A stretch of 41,564 nucleotides of DNA, from assembly GCA_021807595.1 (NCBI GenBank), contig JAKBCS010000033.1:1-41564 (forward strand). Direction: 5' to 3'. The notes under the pieces are model-generated. The model was not told the DNA's origin, made no database searches, and saw only the letters and a program-made list of their open reading frames with translations. Below, one piece after another: positions 7,686 to 15,631 of the stretch. The translations under genes were made by a program, and so were the position numbers. Position 1 is the first letter of the stretch. Every line of letters starts with the position of its first letter. The stretch is from Planctomycetota bacterium (GTDB lineage: Bacteria > Planctomycetota > Planctomycetia > Gemmatales > Gemmataceae).

Positions 7686-7726
7686 CTTCGGTTAGCCGTT
7701 CCCCTTCGGGTCGCGGCTAACCGAAG
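7686..7726. terminator. Hairpin of the GGTTAGCCGCGAC family after sppA
   Basis: CTTCGGTTAGCCG (7686-7698) and CGGCTAACCGAAG (7714-7726) form a perfect 13-bp stem with a loop that itself contains CCCCTTCGGG. It lies 55 bases after the sppA stop and shares its core with the hairpin at 5704-5782. It is a likely terminator and part of a dispersed repeat family. Confidence 0.55.
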
Positions 7727-7903
7727 AGACGCTTCGACAACTCTCAAATTGCCGTCTTTGCCGTGTGAATCAACTCGACGTTCCTGCTCTCTTTCCCTTT
7801 TGCTTCAAGAGCCGCCCGAATTACCGCCGAAAGTATGTTGATAGGGTAAACTTGCGTTGTTGGGCACCTTTCCAAGCTACGCGACGGGAAGACGGGGCGA
7901 ATC

Positions 7904-8122
7904 ATGGCGCGGACACTCCAGCGGCTCGGCTTGCTCGGCCTGTTCTTAAGTGGAGGACTGCTTGGCTGCACCAAACTGGCGGTGCAGCCCAAACAGGTTC
8001 CCGATCCGCTCTTAGTCACCAAACCCCCCGTTGAAGGACGCCCGCGCGCGGCTCAGGCCAGCCCTCTCCATCGCATGGAAGCACCCTCTCCACCGAGCGA
8101 CATCGAATCGGCTGCGAAGTGA
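7904..8122 (+). CDS. Small lipoprotein (72 aa)
   Basis: This is a 72-residue protein with a clear lipoprotein signal: a hydrophobic stretch ending in the lipobox LLGC with Cys22 as the lipidation site. The mature part is short, proline-rich and without secondary-structure-forming blocks (PDPLLVTKPPVEGRP). It is probably tethered to a membrane facing outward. No enzymatic motif is visible. It is an isolated gene that runs toward the isomerase gene on the other strand, with stop codons only 24 bases apart. The coding call rests on the good lipobox and a start in sensible context; the protein is too short for more. Confidence 0.65.
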   Translation: MARTLQRLGLLGLFLSGGLLGCTKLAVQPKQVPDPLLVTKPPVEGRPRAAQASPLHRMEAPSPPSDIESAAK

Positions 8123-8146
8123 TTGACTTCCATCCTGCCGCTGCAC

Positions 8147-9316
8147 TCATCCGCGAAGCATAGCGTCGTGCCGCATTCCGCTGGGTGGATTGTCGGCGCG
8201 GTGGCAATTGGCTAGAGCCGACTTCGCCCCGGCATGTTGCTCGGCATCGTTGTCTTCCCACTCGATGCTTACCGCGCCGTCAAATCCCACGCGGTTCAAT
8301 TCGATGAAGATTTCTTCGAGACTATTGGCGTCACGGGCCGTCCCGGCAGTAACGAAGTTCCAACCGTTGGTCCAATGTCCCATCGGTCGATGTCCGCCCA
8401 GCCGTCCGCCGCGACAGTGTTCGCGCAAGACCTGTACGCCCTTGACGTGAGCGCAATGGATGCGCTCGCCGAACTCGCGGATAAAGTCGATGACCGAGAC
8501 GCCCTGCCATTCCATGTGCGAACCGTCGAGATTGAAGCCAACGACACTGCCGTAGCCCGCCTTGTCCATCGCCTTCAAATAGTCGTTGGCCGATTCCAGA
8601 TCGCCCATGGCCCGCTCGCTGGGGTGGCATTCGAGATCGAAGGTGACGCCGTAGTGTTTACACGCATCGAGAACGGGACCGAAGCGCTCGACAAGCAACT
8701 CGAGGCTCACGTCGCGCACGTCGGGGATGGCATGACCACCGATAGTGCTGGGCAGAGGCGGAAAGAGAAAGAAATGGCTCCAACAATGCGCCGGCGAGCC
8801 GACGAATCCGGGAACAGGCACCTTGCGATCTTGGTGCTTGCCCAGATAGTGGGCGAGGCGAACGATGGCCAACAGATCGCGCTGCGCCACTTCACGAATC
8901 AGCTTGCCGATCTCTTCGGGCACATAATACGGATCGGTGCGCGGCGGCTTGTTGCCCTTGGCGCGCCAGGCTTTGTACGCCTCGATTGGCTCGCCCCCAA
9001 CGAATTGCAACGTCTTAGCGCTCGGCTCATCGCCCAGCGCTTGGCCTTGCAGATGCGAGGCAACGGTGAAGATCTCCAAGCCGTGTCTGCGCGCCAACGC
9101 GACTCGCTCCTTGGCATACTCCTCGGCCCCAGCATCGGTGGAACAACGGCTCAAATCGAGTTCCCAACTCGCCTCTTCCCAGCCATCGAAACCGGATTCT
9201 TGAAGAAATTTTATCCATCCGTCCATCGGCACATTGCCGAACTGCCCGCGCACCAAACCGATTTGATGGTACGACGCCTTGCCGAAACGATGCTTGCTCG
9301 TCTGTTTGTAGCCCAT
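8147..9316 (-). CDS. Sugar phosphate isomerase/epimerase-like TIM-barrel protein
   Basis: This is a 389-aa member of the xylose-isomerase-like TIM-barrel superfamily (AP_endonuc_2 fold). Candidate divalent-metal ligands are Glu in VTFDLECHP, Asp and His in NLDGSHMEW, His in HCAHVKG and Glu in AVSIEWEDND, placed on successive strands as in sugar isomerases and inosose dehydratase-type enzymes. It is cytoplasmic, with no signal peptide. It is longer than the usual 280-300 residues because of inserted loops (for example residues 120-185). The substrate is unknown; planctomycetes carry many paralogues next to Gfo/Idh oxidoreductases for unusual sugar breakdown. A likely promoter lies upstream at 9367-9394, and the tRNA-like cluster precedes it on the same strand. 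Confidence 0.88.
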   Translation of the reverse strand: MGYKQTSKHRFGKASYHQIGLVRGQFGNVPMDGWIKFLQESGFDGWEEASWELDLSRCSTDAGAEEYAKERVALARRHGLEIFTVASHLQGQALGDEPSAKTLQFVGGEPIEAYKAWRAKGNKPPRTDPYYVPEEIGKLIREVAQRDLLAIVRLAHYLGKHQDRKVPVPGFVGSPAHCWSHFFLFPPLPSTIGGHAIPDVRDVSLELLVERFGPVLDACKHYGVTFDLECHPSERAMGDLESANDYLKAMDKAGYGSVVGFNLDGSHMEWQGVSVIDFIREFGERIHCAHVKGVQVLREHCRGGRLGGHRPMGHWTNGWNFVTAGTARDANSLEEIFIELNRVGFDGAVSIEWEDNDAEQHAGAKSALANCHRADNPPSGMRHDAMLRG

Positions 9317-9366
9317 GCTCGCCGCCCTTTCCGCAATCCAGGATGTAGATTAAAGCGATTGCGGTG

Positions 9367-9394
9367 ACTATAGCGTTCTGACGAGAGACAGCAA
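9367..9394 (-). promoter_or_regulatory. Sigma-70-like promoter of the isomerase gene
   Basis: On the minus strand TTGCTG (9394-9389), a 16-bp spacer and TATAGT (9372-9367) precede the ATG at 9316 by about 50 bases. It lies between the tRNA-like cluster and the isomerase gene. Confidence 0.45.
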
Positions 9395-9437
9395 GCCCTC
9401 CGTTTATCGGCACTCGGGTGGACCGGCAAGAGATCGG

Positions 9438-9517
9438 TGGACGGGGAGGGACTCGACCCCCTCACGCCACAGTGGGTACGGCCTTCTAAGATCCGATCCG
9501 AGAAGCCCCTCGCCTCC
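9438..9517 (-). tRNA. Degenerate tRNA-Leu(UAG)-like sequence
   Basis: On the minus strand a class II-like tRNA can be folded. The anticodon loop is CTTAGAA (anticodon UAG, Leu) with one stem mismatch; a long variable arm (ACCCA CTG TGGCGT) is as expected for Leu; the T-stem is GAGGG/CCCTC but the T-loop is 8 nt and lacks the TT start; acceptor GGAGGCG pairs with CCCGTCC with two mismatches. The D-arm is about 4 nt short. It is 80 nt long, under the usual size for tRNA-Leu. The 3' end reads ACCG, close to but not CCA. It may be a decayed or atypical tRNA gene rather than a functional one. Confidence 0.5.
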
Positions 9518-9522
9518 AGTAG

Positions 9523-9585
9523 TCAGGGGGGAAGAGTTGGGGTGAGGGAGTGAGATTTCCGATATTTCTTACCCTTCCCCCCTGA
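9523..9585. repeat. Inverted repeat TCAGGGGGGAAG / CTTCCCCCCTGA
   Basis: Perfect 12-bp arms at 9523-9534 and 9574-9585 enclose 39 nt. It lies between two tRNA-like units. The surrounding G-runs and C-runs look like a dispersed boilerplate repeat; a role as a processing or termination hairpin of the tRNA-like transcript is possible. The rest of 9586-9666 shows no recognisable tRNA. Confidence 0.5.
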
Positions 9586-9666
9586 GCGCAGGGGCGAGGG
9601 GGCTTTGTGAGTAGTCTCTGAGAGCCGAGTGTCTACCCTCCCATCAACTGGCCGTTTGCGAAGAGT

Positions 9667-9740
9667 GGACCGTGGAGGGAGTCGAACCCTCACCTGCCGA
9701 TTGCAAGCCGGCGGTCTTCCGATCGGACGACACACCCGGT
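9667..9740 (-). tRNA. Degenerate tRNA-like sequence, anticodon UGC (Ala) or GCA (Cys)
   Basis: On the minus strand the T-arm is perfect (GAGGG TTCGACT CCCTC). The anticodon arm is GCCGG CTTGCAA TCGGC; a 7-nt loop gives UGC (Ala), while reading GCA (Cys) would need a shifted stem. The D-arm can be built from GTC and GAC around GTCCGATCGGAA. The acceptor stem pairs badly: 5' CCGGGTG against CACGGTC leaves only three good pairs unless two G are bulged out. Either an acceptor strand has been altered or the gene is a relic. It ends 9 nt from the Lys unit, as in tandem tRNA arrays. Confidence 0.5.
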
Positions 9741-9749
9741 GGGAAATAG

Positions 9750-9822
9750 TGGCCCCGGTGGGGATCGAACTTACATCTTCCCGCTTAAAAGACGGGCGCT
9801 CCGTCCATTGAGCTACAAGGCA
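9750..9822 (-). tRNA. tRNA-Lys(UUU)-like gene with weak stems
   Basis: This is a 73-nt minus-strand tRNA fold. The D-arm is canonical (TA GCTC AATGGACG GAGC). The anticodon arm CCCGT CTTTTAA GCGGG gives anticodon UUU (Lys). The T-loop TTCGATC is normal, but the T-stem GTAAG/CCCAC has two A-C mismatches. The acceptor TGCCTTG against CGGGGCC has a mismatched first pair and two G-U pairs. No CCA is encoded. It is the best-preserved of the three units and could be functional or a recent relic. Confidence 0.6.
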
Positions 9823-9971
9823 GCGGAAGAGAGGCTGCACTTAATGCCATTAAGTGGAGAAAGAAAATCGCAGGCCGGATTTGCCTCCGCCCGCTCCGTC
9901 CACGATAATGACGCCTACTCTCTCCCAACGGTCTTCTCGAAACGTGGATCTCTCTGCGAGGACCTAACCTC

Positions 9972-12707
9972 ATGCGACGGATTTCCGCACTCCTGCTGGT
10001 TGTTTCGCTTCTCGGGTCGGCGGCGTCGGCCGACGATTTCGTTCCGGATGCACGTTCGGTGCAGCACTACGGTTCGGCTTATCGCTATCCGCAGGCGGGT
10101 TGGATCGTATTGCACATCGAAGGCGAACCCTACGAACGCGGCGTGCAGCACGGCCGATTATTGGCCGAGGAGATTGCCGCTCATCTGCGCTGCTTCGCCG
10201 CCGTGCGCAGTCCCAAGTCTCCTTCGGACGGTTGGAAATCGACGCGCACATTGGTCAACGCCTTGTTTTTACGCCGCTATCACAAGGAATATCTGGAAGA
10301 GATGAAGGGCATCGCCGACGGCGCGAATGCCGCCGGCGCGCGGTTCGAGGGCAGGCAACTCGATTTAGTGGACATCGTCGGTCTTAATTCGTGGGCCGAG
10401 ATCGAGACGCTCGATCCGGCGTTGGCGGCCACGGCCAACGGACTGGAAGGCAAGCGTTTCCCGCAGGAGTCGCCGCCTGCCAAGTCGCCGCCGAAGCCGA
10501 TGCACTGCAGTGCCTTCGCTGCCAACGGCAAGGCCACGAAAGACGGCAAGATCGTCTTCGGGCATATCACTATGTTCGGACTCTATCCCTCTGGTTTCTA
10601 CAATGTGTGGCTCGACGTGAAACCGGCCAAGGGGCATCGCGTTTTCATGCAGACTTATCCGGGCGGCATTCAGAGCGGCCTCGATTACTATTTTAACGAT
10701 GCCGGTTTGCTCGTCTGCGAAACGACCCTGGCGCAGACTCGTTTCGACATCGCAGGCTTGGCGGTCGCCTCTCGCATTCGTCAAGCCCTACAATATGCGG
10801 ACAACATCGACAAAGCGGTCGCGATTCTGAAAGAAGGTAACAACGGTCTGTACACCAACGAATGGCTGCTCGGCGACATCAAGACGAATGAAATCGCCAT
10901 GTTCGAGCTGGGCACACACAAGAGCAAACTGTATCGCAGTAGCAAGAACGAATGGTACGGTGGTACGGAAGGTTTCTATTGGGGCTGCAACAATACCAAG
11001 GATCTCGACGTGCGTTTGGAGACGATTGCCGGCGTCGAAGATCGGCCGGCGGCGATGGTATTCCATTCCTCCAATCGAGATCGCAAATGGCTTGAATTGT
11101 ACGACAAATACAAGGGCAAGATGGACGTTGACTTCGGCAAGCTGGCGTTTACGACGCCGCCGCTGGCCGCCTATCACTCCGTCGATGCGAAGTTCACGAC
11201 GAGCGCCATGGCCAAGGAATTAAAGACGTGGGCACTCTTTGGTCCGCCCTTGGGCCGCACTTGGAAACCGACCTTCCACGAACGGCAACAATTTCCCGAA
11301 GTACGGCCTCTCGTCAGCAACCCGTGGACCGTCCTTCACTCCGGAAGGCCTCCCGGCGAAGCAATTCTCGCCCTCGATTTACCGGACATTCGCCACGAGA
11401 GTAAAATCGCGGCGGCGGGTTTGGCGACGCCCCGACCGAAGCCGACCGTCGCCGCCTGGCACGGGACGATCCTTCCGCAAAGCGAAGCTGACACTTGGTT
11501 GGCGATCGCCTTCGCCAACTACGAGAAGATCGCCGCCCTCGACAACGCCCTACGCAGAAAGGCACCTTCCGAAGATCGAAGGCGATCCGACAAAGAGCTA
11601 TTGGCTCTGGCCCTGTTTGCCTATCGCACTGAATACGAAGGGGGAGCGCGGTCGCATCCGGAGACGGCGCTCGATGCCACCCGCTCTGAAGCGCGGCAGA
11701 GCGACTGGTATCGAGTCGCGACGGGCAAAGGCGTTTGGTTGCTGCACAGTCTGCGCACGCAGATGGGGGCGAAGTCGTTCGATCAAATGATGGATGCCTT
11801 CGGTCGCCGATATGCCGGCAAGACCGCAAGCGCCGGACAGTTTCAGAGCCACGTCGAAAAGTGGGTGGGCAACGCTCGCTCCGATTTCTTCGACTCGTGG
11901 CTGAAGCAGACGGGGTTGCCTCGCTATCATATCGCCGTGCCGCTTGTCGCTAAAACGACGGCGGGCTACGAAACGACGGTCGAGATCCGCCGCGACAAAG
12001 GTGGACCGCAGACAGCGCTCGATGTGATTGTCGAGACGGCGAAGGGGGAAACGGCCAAGCAAGTTCATCTCGACGGAACCTCGACTCGGCTCGTGGTCGA
12101 GACAAAAGAGAAGCCGCTGCGCGCCGTTCTCGACAAGTACAATCAGGCGGCCAAAAGTAACGGCGGACCCTACTCAATCCTCAGCTTCCAAGCCGACCTC
12201 GAACGGACGATTATCGTTTACGGCACGACGGGCGAGTGCGCCAGTCAGCGCGAGGCGGCCGTCTTGTTGCAACAAGCCATCCGCGAACACGGCTCGAACA
12301 TCACCCTGCCGATTCGAGCCGATACCGAAGTCAGCGAAGAAGAATGCAAGAGTCGTCATATGTTGCTAATTGGTCGCCCCGACACGAACGCGCTGGTGAA
12401 GAAGTTTCAGAAGAGTTTGCCGATCTCGTTTGGCTCCGGTTCGTTCGCGGTGCGCGAAGAAGTGTACGCCCATCCGGACAGCGCCGTTCTCGCCGCCGCC
12501 GAGAATCCGGCGAACCAACGCTATGCGCTGATCCTTCTGGCCGGCCTGAGCGCGGCCTCGACGCAGGCCGCGATCCCCGCCATAACGGGACGTCGACTTC
12601 GTCCCGCCGAGGTGATGATCCTAGCGCACGGTGCAGGCCCGCGATTGTTGGTGATGCCGGCGAAAGATCTGATTTGCGAAGTAAAAGACGCCGTCTCGCT
12701 GAAATGA
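9972..12707 (+). CDS. Secreted C45-type acyltransferase/hydrolase fused to an M1-peptidase-like tail
   Basis: This is a 911-aa exported protein (signal peptide residues 4-20). The N-terminal half resembles the C45 family (isopenicillin N acyltransferase-like Ntn hydrolases): YERGVQHGRLLAEEI, EEMKGIADGAN and MHCSAFAANG, where Cys179 would be the N-terminal nucleophile exposed by self-cleavage, followed by DGKIVFGHIT. Residues about 560-660 look like the C-terminal helical region of M1 aminopeptidases (KGVWLLHSLRTQMGAKSF, then FFDSWLKQTGLP) but there is no HExxH zinc site. The last third holds a Rossmann-like module (IIVYGTTGECASQREA, RHMLLIGRPDTNALV) found at the end of some secreted peptidases. 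It probably cleaves or transfers acyl-amide bonds outside the cytoplasm; the substrate is unknown. The ATG at 9972 follows GAGG. Confidence 0.78.
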   Translation: MRRISALLLVVSLLGSAASADDFVPDARSVQHYGSAYRYPQAGWIVLHIEGEPYERGVQHGRLLAEEIAAHLRCFAAVRSPKSPSDGWKSTRTLVNALFLRRYHKEYLEEMKGIADGANAAGARFEGRQLDLVDIVGLNSWAEIETLDPALAATANGLEGKRFPQESPPAKSPPKPMHCSAFAANGKATKDGKIVFGHITMFGLYPSGFYNVWLDVKPAKGHRVFMQTYPGGIQSGLDYYFNDAGLLVCETTLAQTRFDIAGLAVASRIRQALQYADNIDKAVAILKEGNNGLYTNEWLLGDIKTNEIAMFELGTHKSKLYRSSKNEWYGGTEGFYWGCNNTKDLDVRLETIAGVEDRPAAMVFHSSNRDRKWLELYDKYKGKMDVDFGKLAFTTPPLAAYHSVDAKFTTSAMAKELKTWALFGPPLGRTWKPTFHERQQFPEVRPLVSNPWTVLHSGRPPGEAILALDLPDIRHESKIAAAGLATPRPKPTVAAWHGTILPQSEADTWLAIAFANYEKIAALDNALRRKAPSEDRRRSDKELLALALFAYRTEYEGGARSHPETALDATRSEARQSDWYRVATGKGVWLLHSLRTQMGAKSFDQMMDAFGRRYAGKTASAGQFQSHVEKWVGNARSDFFDSWLKQTGLPRYHIAVPLVAKTTAGYETTVEIRRDKGGPQTALDVIVETAKGETAKQVHLDGTSTRLVVETKEKPLRAVLDKYNQAAKSNGGPYSILSFQADLERTIIVYGTTGECASQREAAVLLQQAIREHGSNITLPIRADTEVSEEECKSRHMLLIGRPDTNALVKKFQKSLPISFGSGSFAVREEVYAHPDSAVLAAAENPANQRYALILLAGLSAASTQAAIPAITGRRLRPAEVMILAHGAGPRLLVMPAKDLICEVKDAVSLK

Positions 12708-12714
12708 GGAGGCG

Positions 12715-12761
12715 GTAAACCGCGGCGCGCGGATGGCGCTTCGCCGAGCGTCGCGGCTTAC
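12715..12761. terminator. Imperfect hairpin between convergent genes, GGTTAGCCGCGAC family
   Basis: GTAAACCGCGGCGC (12715-12728) matches GCGTCGCGGCTTAC (12748-12761) at 12 of 14 positions, with an inner GGCG/CGCC stem around CTT. It separates the convergent C45 and acidic-protein genes and could stop both. It is a diverged copy of the palindromes at 5704 and 7686. Confidence 0.5.
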
Positions 12762-12772
12762 TTCCAAAGAGA

Positions 12773-13699
12773 TCAGTGGATTGGGCCTGGACCATACTCG
12801 TTCAGTCCGGCGTCGCTTTTGCGAAACTCCATCGTATCGACTCCCGCGGGATGCGGGACATCGCCTTTTTGCTTGTCGTTTTGGAAAGCGCGCGATTGCT
12901 TCGGATGAGCCGGCGGCTCCTCGCTGCTTTCTTCCGCGCCGGAGCTTTTCAATGGGGCGGGCGTGGGATAGCTCTTGCCGGTGTACGGGCAGGTCGTGCG
13001 CGGGCAGCCGGGATACTGTTCGTGGCGATGGCTGTCTTCCTCGCATTTCGGCTCGCTCTGCTCCTCTTCCGTGGGCATCGGCAGCATTTCGATCTCGCTG
13101 GATTTGCTCTCTCCCGCCTCAAACAAGCTCTTCCACGCCTCGAATACGCTGGCATCCTTTTCCTTCGGAGATTCCGGCTTCTTCGCGGAGGCGATCGGTT
13201 TGGATTCTTCATCGGCATACGGCATGCGCGGCGTCGCCGTCATCGGTCCTTCTTCGTCGTCCTCGCACTTGGGCATGGGGATGGGACCGCTTGCGGCCGG
13301 CAGCTCGCGCACATTGTCCCGATCCGCCGTCTCTCCCCCTTGCGCCACTTGCACGCCGGGCAACAAGTCGTCTTCGGGGATCACGATGTCGGCTTCGATT
13401 TCATTCTTCGACTCGATATGCGCGGGCTTCTCGTCGACCGACTTTACGGGTTCGACGGGAACGGGTTTGGGGTCTTCGGGAACGCATTCCTCGGACCCGC
13501 CAACGCGATCGCTGGGCGAAACCTGCGTTGTGTTGTACATGCCGCTAAGCGGATGGATGGCCAACGACACTTCGGCGACGGCGAACATGCCGCGAGCAAC
13601 CGCTGTGTCCGGATAGCTGCAAGCGTAATAGGCCAGCGACAAGAAACCACTCGCCGCCACCACGCCGGTACCAATGCTACCCCAGATCAATTTGCGCAT
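12773..13699 (-). CDS. Acidic, proline-rich planctomycete-type protein with one N-terminal membrane helix
   Basis: This is a 308-aa protein of unknown function. One N-terminal membrane or signal helix (residues 7-28) is followed by a long acidic, Pro/Glu/Ser-rich region with low predicted order. Small conserved-looking blocks stand out: PMPKCEDDEEGP (about 140-152), YPGCPRTTCPYTGKSYP with three Cys (about 230-246), and a C-terminal VDTMEFRKSDAGLNEYGP. I believe similar proteins occur in planctomycetes (memory, not searched). The Cys-rich block might bind metal or form disulfides. It is probably extracytoplasmic. The ATG at 13699 follows AGGGAG. The gene is divergent from the flavoprotein gene with a 226-base gap and convergent with the C45 gene. 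Confidence 0.72.
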   Translation of the reverse strand: MRKLIWGSIGTGVVAASGFLSLAYYACSYPDTAVARGMFAVAEVSLAIHPLSGMYNTTQVSPSDRVGGSEECVPEDPKPVPVEPVKSVDEKPAHIESKNEIEADIVIPEDDLLPGVQVAQGGETADRDNVRELPAASGPIPMPKCEDDEEGPMTATPRMPYADEESKPIASAKKPESPKEKDASVFEAWKSLFEAGESKSSEIEMLPMPTEEEQSEPKCEEDSHRHEQYPGCPRTTCPYTGKSYPTPAPLKSSGAEESSEEPPAHPKQSRAFQNDKQKGDVPHPAGVDTMEFRKSDAGLNEYGPGPIH

Positions 13700-13925
13700 A
13701 ATCTCCCTCTGCTCTTGGAAAGTGGATAAAACGGGCCGGCGACGATGGTGCGACTCGCGGACGTAGCGGCTCGAAAGCGCGGCGAACTATAGCGAGGTCC
13801 AACATCGGGTGAAAGAGCAATTCCCATCGAAGCCCGTGTCGCAGTGCGGGGGAGCAGAATCTTCCCTCGCCTACGCCGCGGACTCCAATAGGCTCTGAAT
13901 GGTAGGCCAACCGGAGATCGAGACG

Positions 13926-15176
13926 ATGGTGGACGCGGCGGACTGGGACATCGTGGTTATCGGCGCGGGCGCGGCGGGCTTGATGGCCGCGATCCGCGCG
14001 GCGGAGCGCGGACGGCGCGTCTTGGTATTGGAGAAGAATCGCAAGGCCGGGGTAAAGATTCTGATGTCCGGCGGAACGCGCTGCAATCTGACCCACGCCA
14101 CGGACAATCGCGGCATCGTCGAGGCGTTCGGACCTCCGGGGCGCTTCCTGCACTCTTCCCTGGCCGCGTTCAGCGTCCAAGATACGCTCGCCTGGTTCGA
14201 GTCCGCCGGCGTGGCCACCAAAGTGGAAGAAACGGGCAAAATCTTCCCCGTCAGCAACAAAGCGCTCGATGTGTTGAACGCCCTGCTGAACCGATTGCAC
14301 CAGAGCGGCGCTCGGCTGAGTTTGGAGGAGCCGTTGCTCGATTTGCAGCTGCGTTCGCCGGGGTTTCTGTTAACCACGTCTCGACGAACGCTCCACGCTC
14401 CGCGTGTAATATTGACGACGGGCGGCCAATCGTACCCCGGCAGCGGCACCAGCGGAGACGGTTACGCCTGGACCGAGCGGCTGGGGCATACCATCGTCCC
14501 GCCGCGTCCGGCGCTGGTTCCCGTGACGGTCGCCGTGCCTTGGGTGGCCGAACTGCGCGGCGTCACCCTGCCGGACGTGCAAGTTCGCGTCCTGGAAGCA
14601 GACAAGACCTTGGCCTCGCGGCGCGGCTCGCTGCTGTTTGCGCACTTTGGGTTGTCGGGGCCGGTTATTCTGGATGTGAGCCGCGCGGTGAGCGGCCATC
14701 CGCGACCGCAAAGCCTCGTGTTGGAAATAGATCTCGCGCCGGATCTCGACGAGCCGGACCTCGACGAAACGTTGCGATTGGAGACGGCAGCATCCGGTAA
14801 AAAGCTGTTGGCGACGGCGTTCCCCGATTGTCTCCCACGCCGGTTGTGCGAGACATTGTTGACACTCTGCAAAATGCCCCAAGACCGCAAAGCCGCCGCC
14901 CTTAGTCGCGCCGACCGGCTCAGCCTGGTTGTCGCCATCAAACGACTGCGCCTGCCCATATCGGGAACACTTGGCTTTGGCAGAGCCGAGGTGACTGCCG
15001 GTGGAGTCGCGCTGAACGAAGTCGATTCGCGCGCTCTGTCCAGCAAGCGAGTCCCCGATTTGTACCTCGCCGGAGAACTGCTCGATCTCGACGGACCCAT
15101 CGGCGGATACAACTTCCAGGCCGCCTGGAGTACCGGCTGGCTCGCCGGAGAGAGGGCCGCCAGCCCCAATGGTTAA
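13926..15176 (+). CDS. BaiN/HI0933-type NAD(P)/FAD-dependent oxidoreductase
   Basis: This is a 416-aa flavoprotein of the HI0933/YhiN/BaiN family. The dinucleotide-binding motif is VVIGAGAAGLMAA near the N-terminus, followed by the family signature KILMSGGTRCNLTH. The middle has GKIFPVSNKALDVLNALL, and the C-terminus LYLAGELLDLDGPIGGYNFQAAWSTG closes the FAD site. These cytoplasmic enzymes are flavin reductases of poorly known substrate; BaiN reduces bile-acid intermediates in gut bacteria, which need not apply here. The ATG at 13926 has GGAG about nine bases upstream; an in-frame ATG at 13899 would add nine residues. No partner gene is next to it: decayed DNA follows. Confidence 0.9.
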   Translation: MVDAADWDIVVIGAGAAGLMAAIRAAERGRRVLVLEKNRKAGVKILMSGGTRCNLTHATDNRGIVEAFGPPGRFLHSSLAAFSVQDTLAWFESAGVATKVEETGKIFPVSNKALDVLNALLNRLHQSGARLSLEEPLLDLQLRSPGFLLTTSRRTLHAPRVILTTGGQSYPGSGTSGDGYAWTERLGHTIVPPRPALVPVTVAVPWVAELRGVTLPDVQVRVLEADKTLASRRGSLLFAHFGLSGPVILDVSRAVSGHPRPQSLVLEIDLAPDLDEPDLDETLRLETAASGKKLLATAFPDCLPRRLCETLLTLCKMPQDRKAAALSRADRLSLVVAIKRLRLPISGTLGFGRAEVTAGGVALNEVDSRALSSKRVPDLYLAGELLDLDGPIGGYNFQAAWSTGWLAGERAASPNG

Positions 15177-15199
15177 CCCGAATTCCTCGCGGACGAGAA

Positions 15200-15631
15200 T
15201 GCAGGGAGAATACAAAAGATGGATTCAAAAACCATTGCTCGTATCGATCCAACACCGGCCGGCCAACCGAAGACGTTGGGCGGATAAAGCCGATCTTGTC
15301 CCAACAGCGCCATCCAATCGACCAGCGCCAAGGTACTCGGCGGCGGTTCCATCTTCCCCAGCGCTCGCGCTCCGGCGGCGTCCTCTACCCGACGGAGAAC
15401 GCGCGTTCGGAGATTCTTCTCAGCGAAGAACGCGCGAGAACGCAAGATCGTTTCGATGGCGCGACCGATCCGCAGATTGTTGCGCCGCAACAAGTCGGCG
15501 AGTGCATCGAGTTCGCTTTTATCGAGTGCCCTTTCACCGAAGACTTGCTCGCAGAGACGCATTGCCAACAGCCGCGCCGTCGCCGGATGTTCGAGCAGAA
15601 CCTTCAGCAAATCCTCGCCCTTCCACGCTCC
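15200..15631 (-). pseudogene. Remnant of a DUF1800 protein (C-terminal part, frameshifted)
   Basis: On the minus strand a stretch reads as the end of a DUF1800 protein: GEDLLKVLLEHPATARLLA, RAIETILRSRAFFAE, PPPSTLALVDWMALLGQD and YPPNVFGWPAG. About 40 bases of similarity continue in a different frame (GRCWIDTSNGF then a stop), so there is a frameshift near 15254. No start or N-terminal two-thirds of the gene exists upstream; the open frame above 15631 does not look like protein. It is therefore a truncated, frameshifted fragment. DUF1800 proteins usually pair with DUF1501 proteins, but none is nearby. Confidence 0.6.

Noticed and set aside
8234-9367. Plus-strand open frame of 377 codons
   Set aside because: It lies entirely opposite the TIM-barrel isomerase gene; long antisense frames are common in this GC-rich DNA.
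9586-9666. A fourth tRNA between the Leu-like and Ala/Cys-like units
   Set aside because: I could not find a T-loop or cloverleaf in this stretch.
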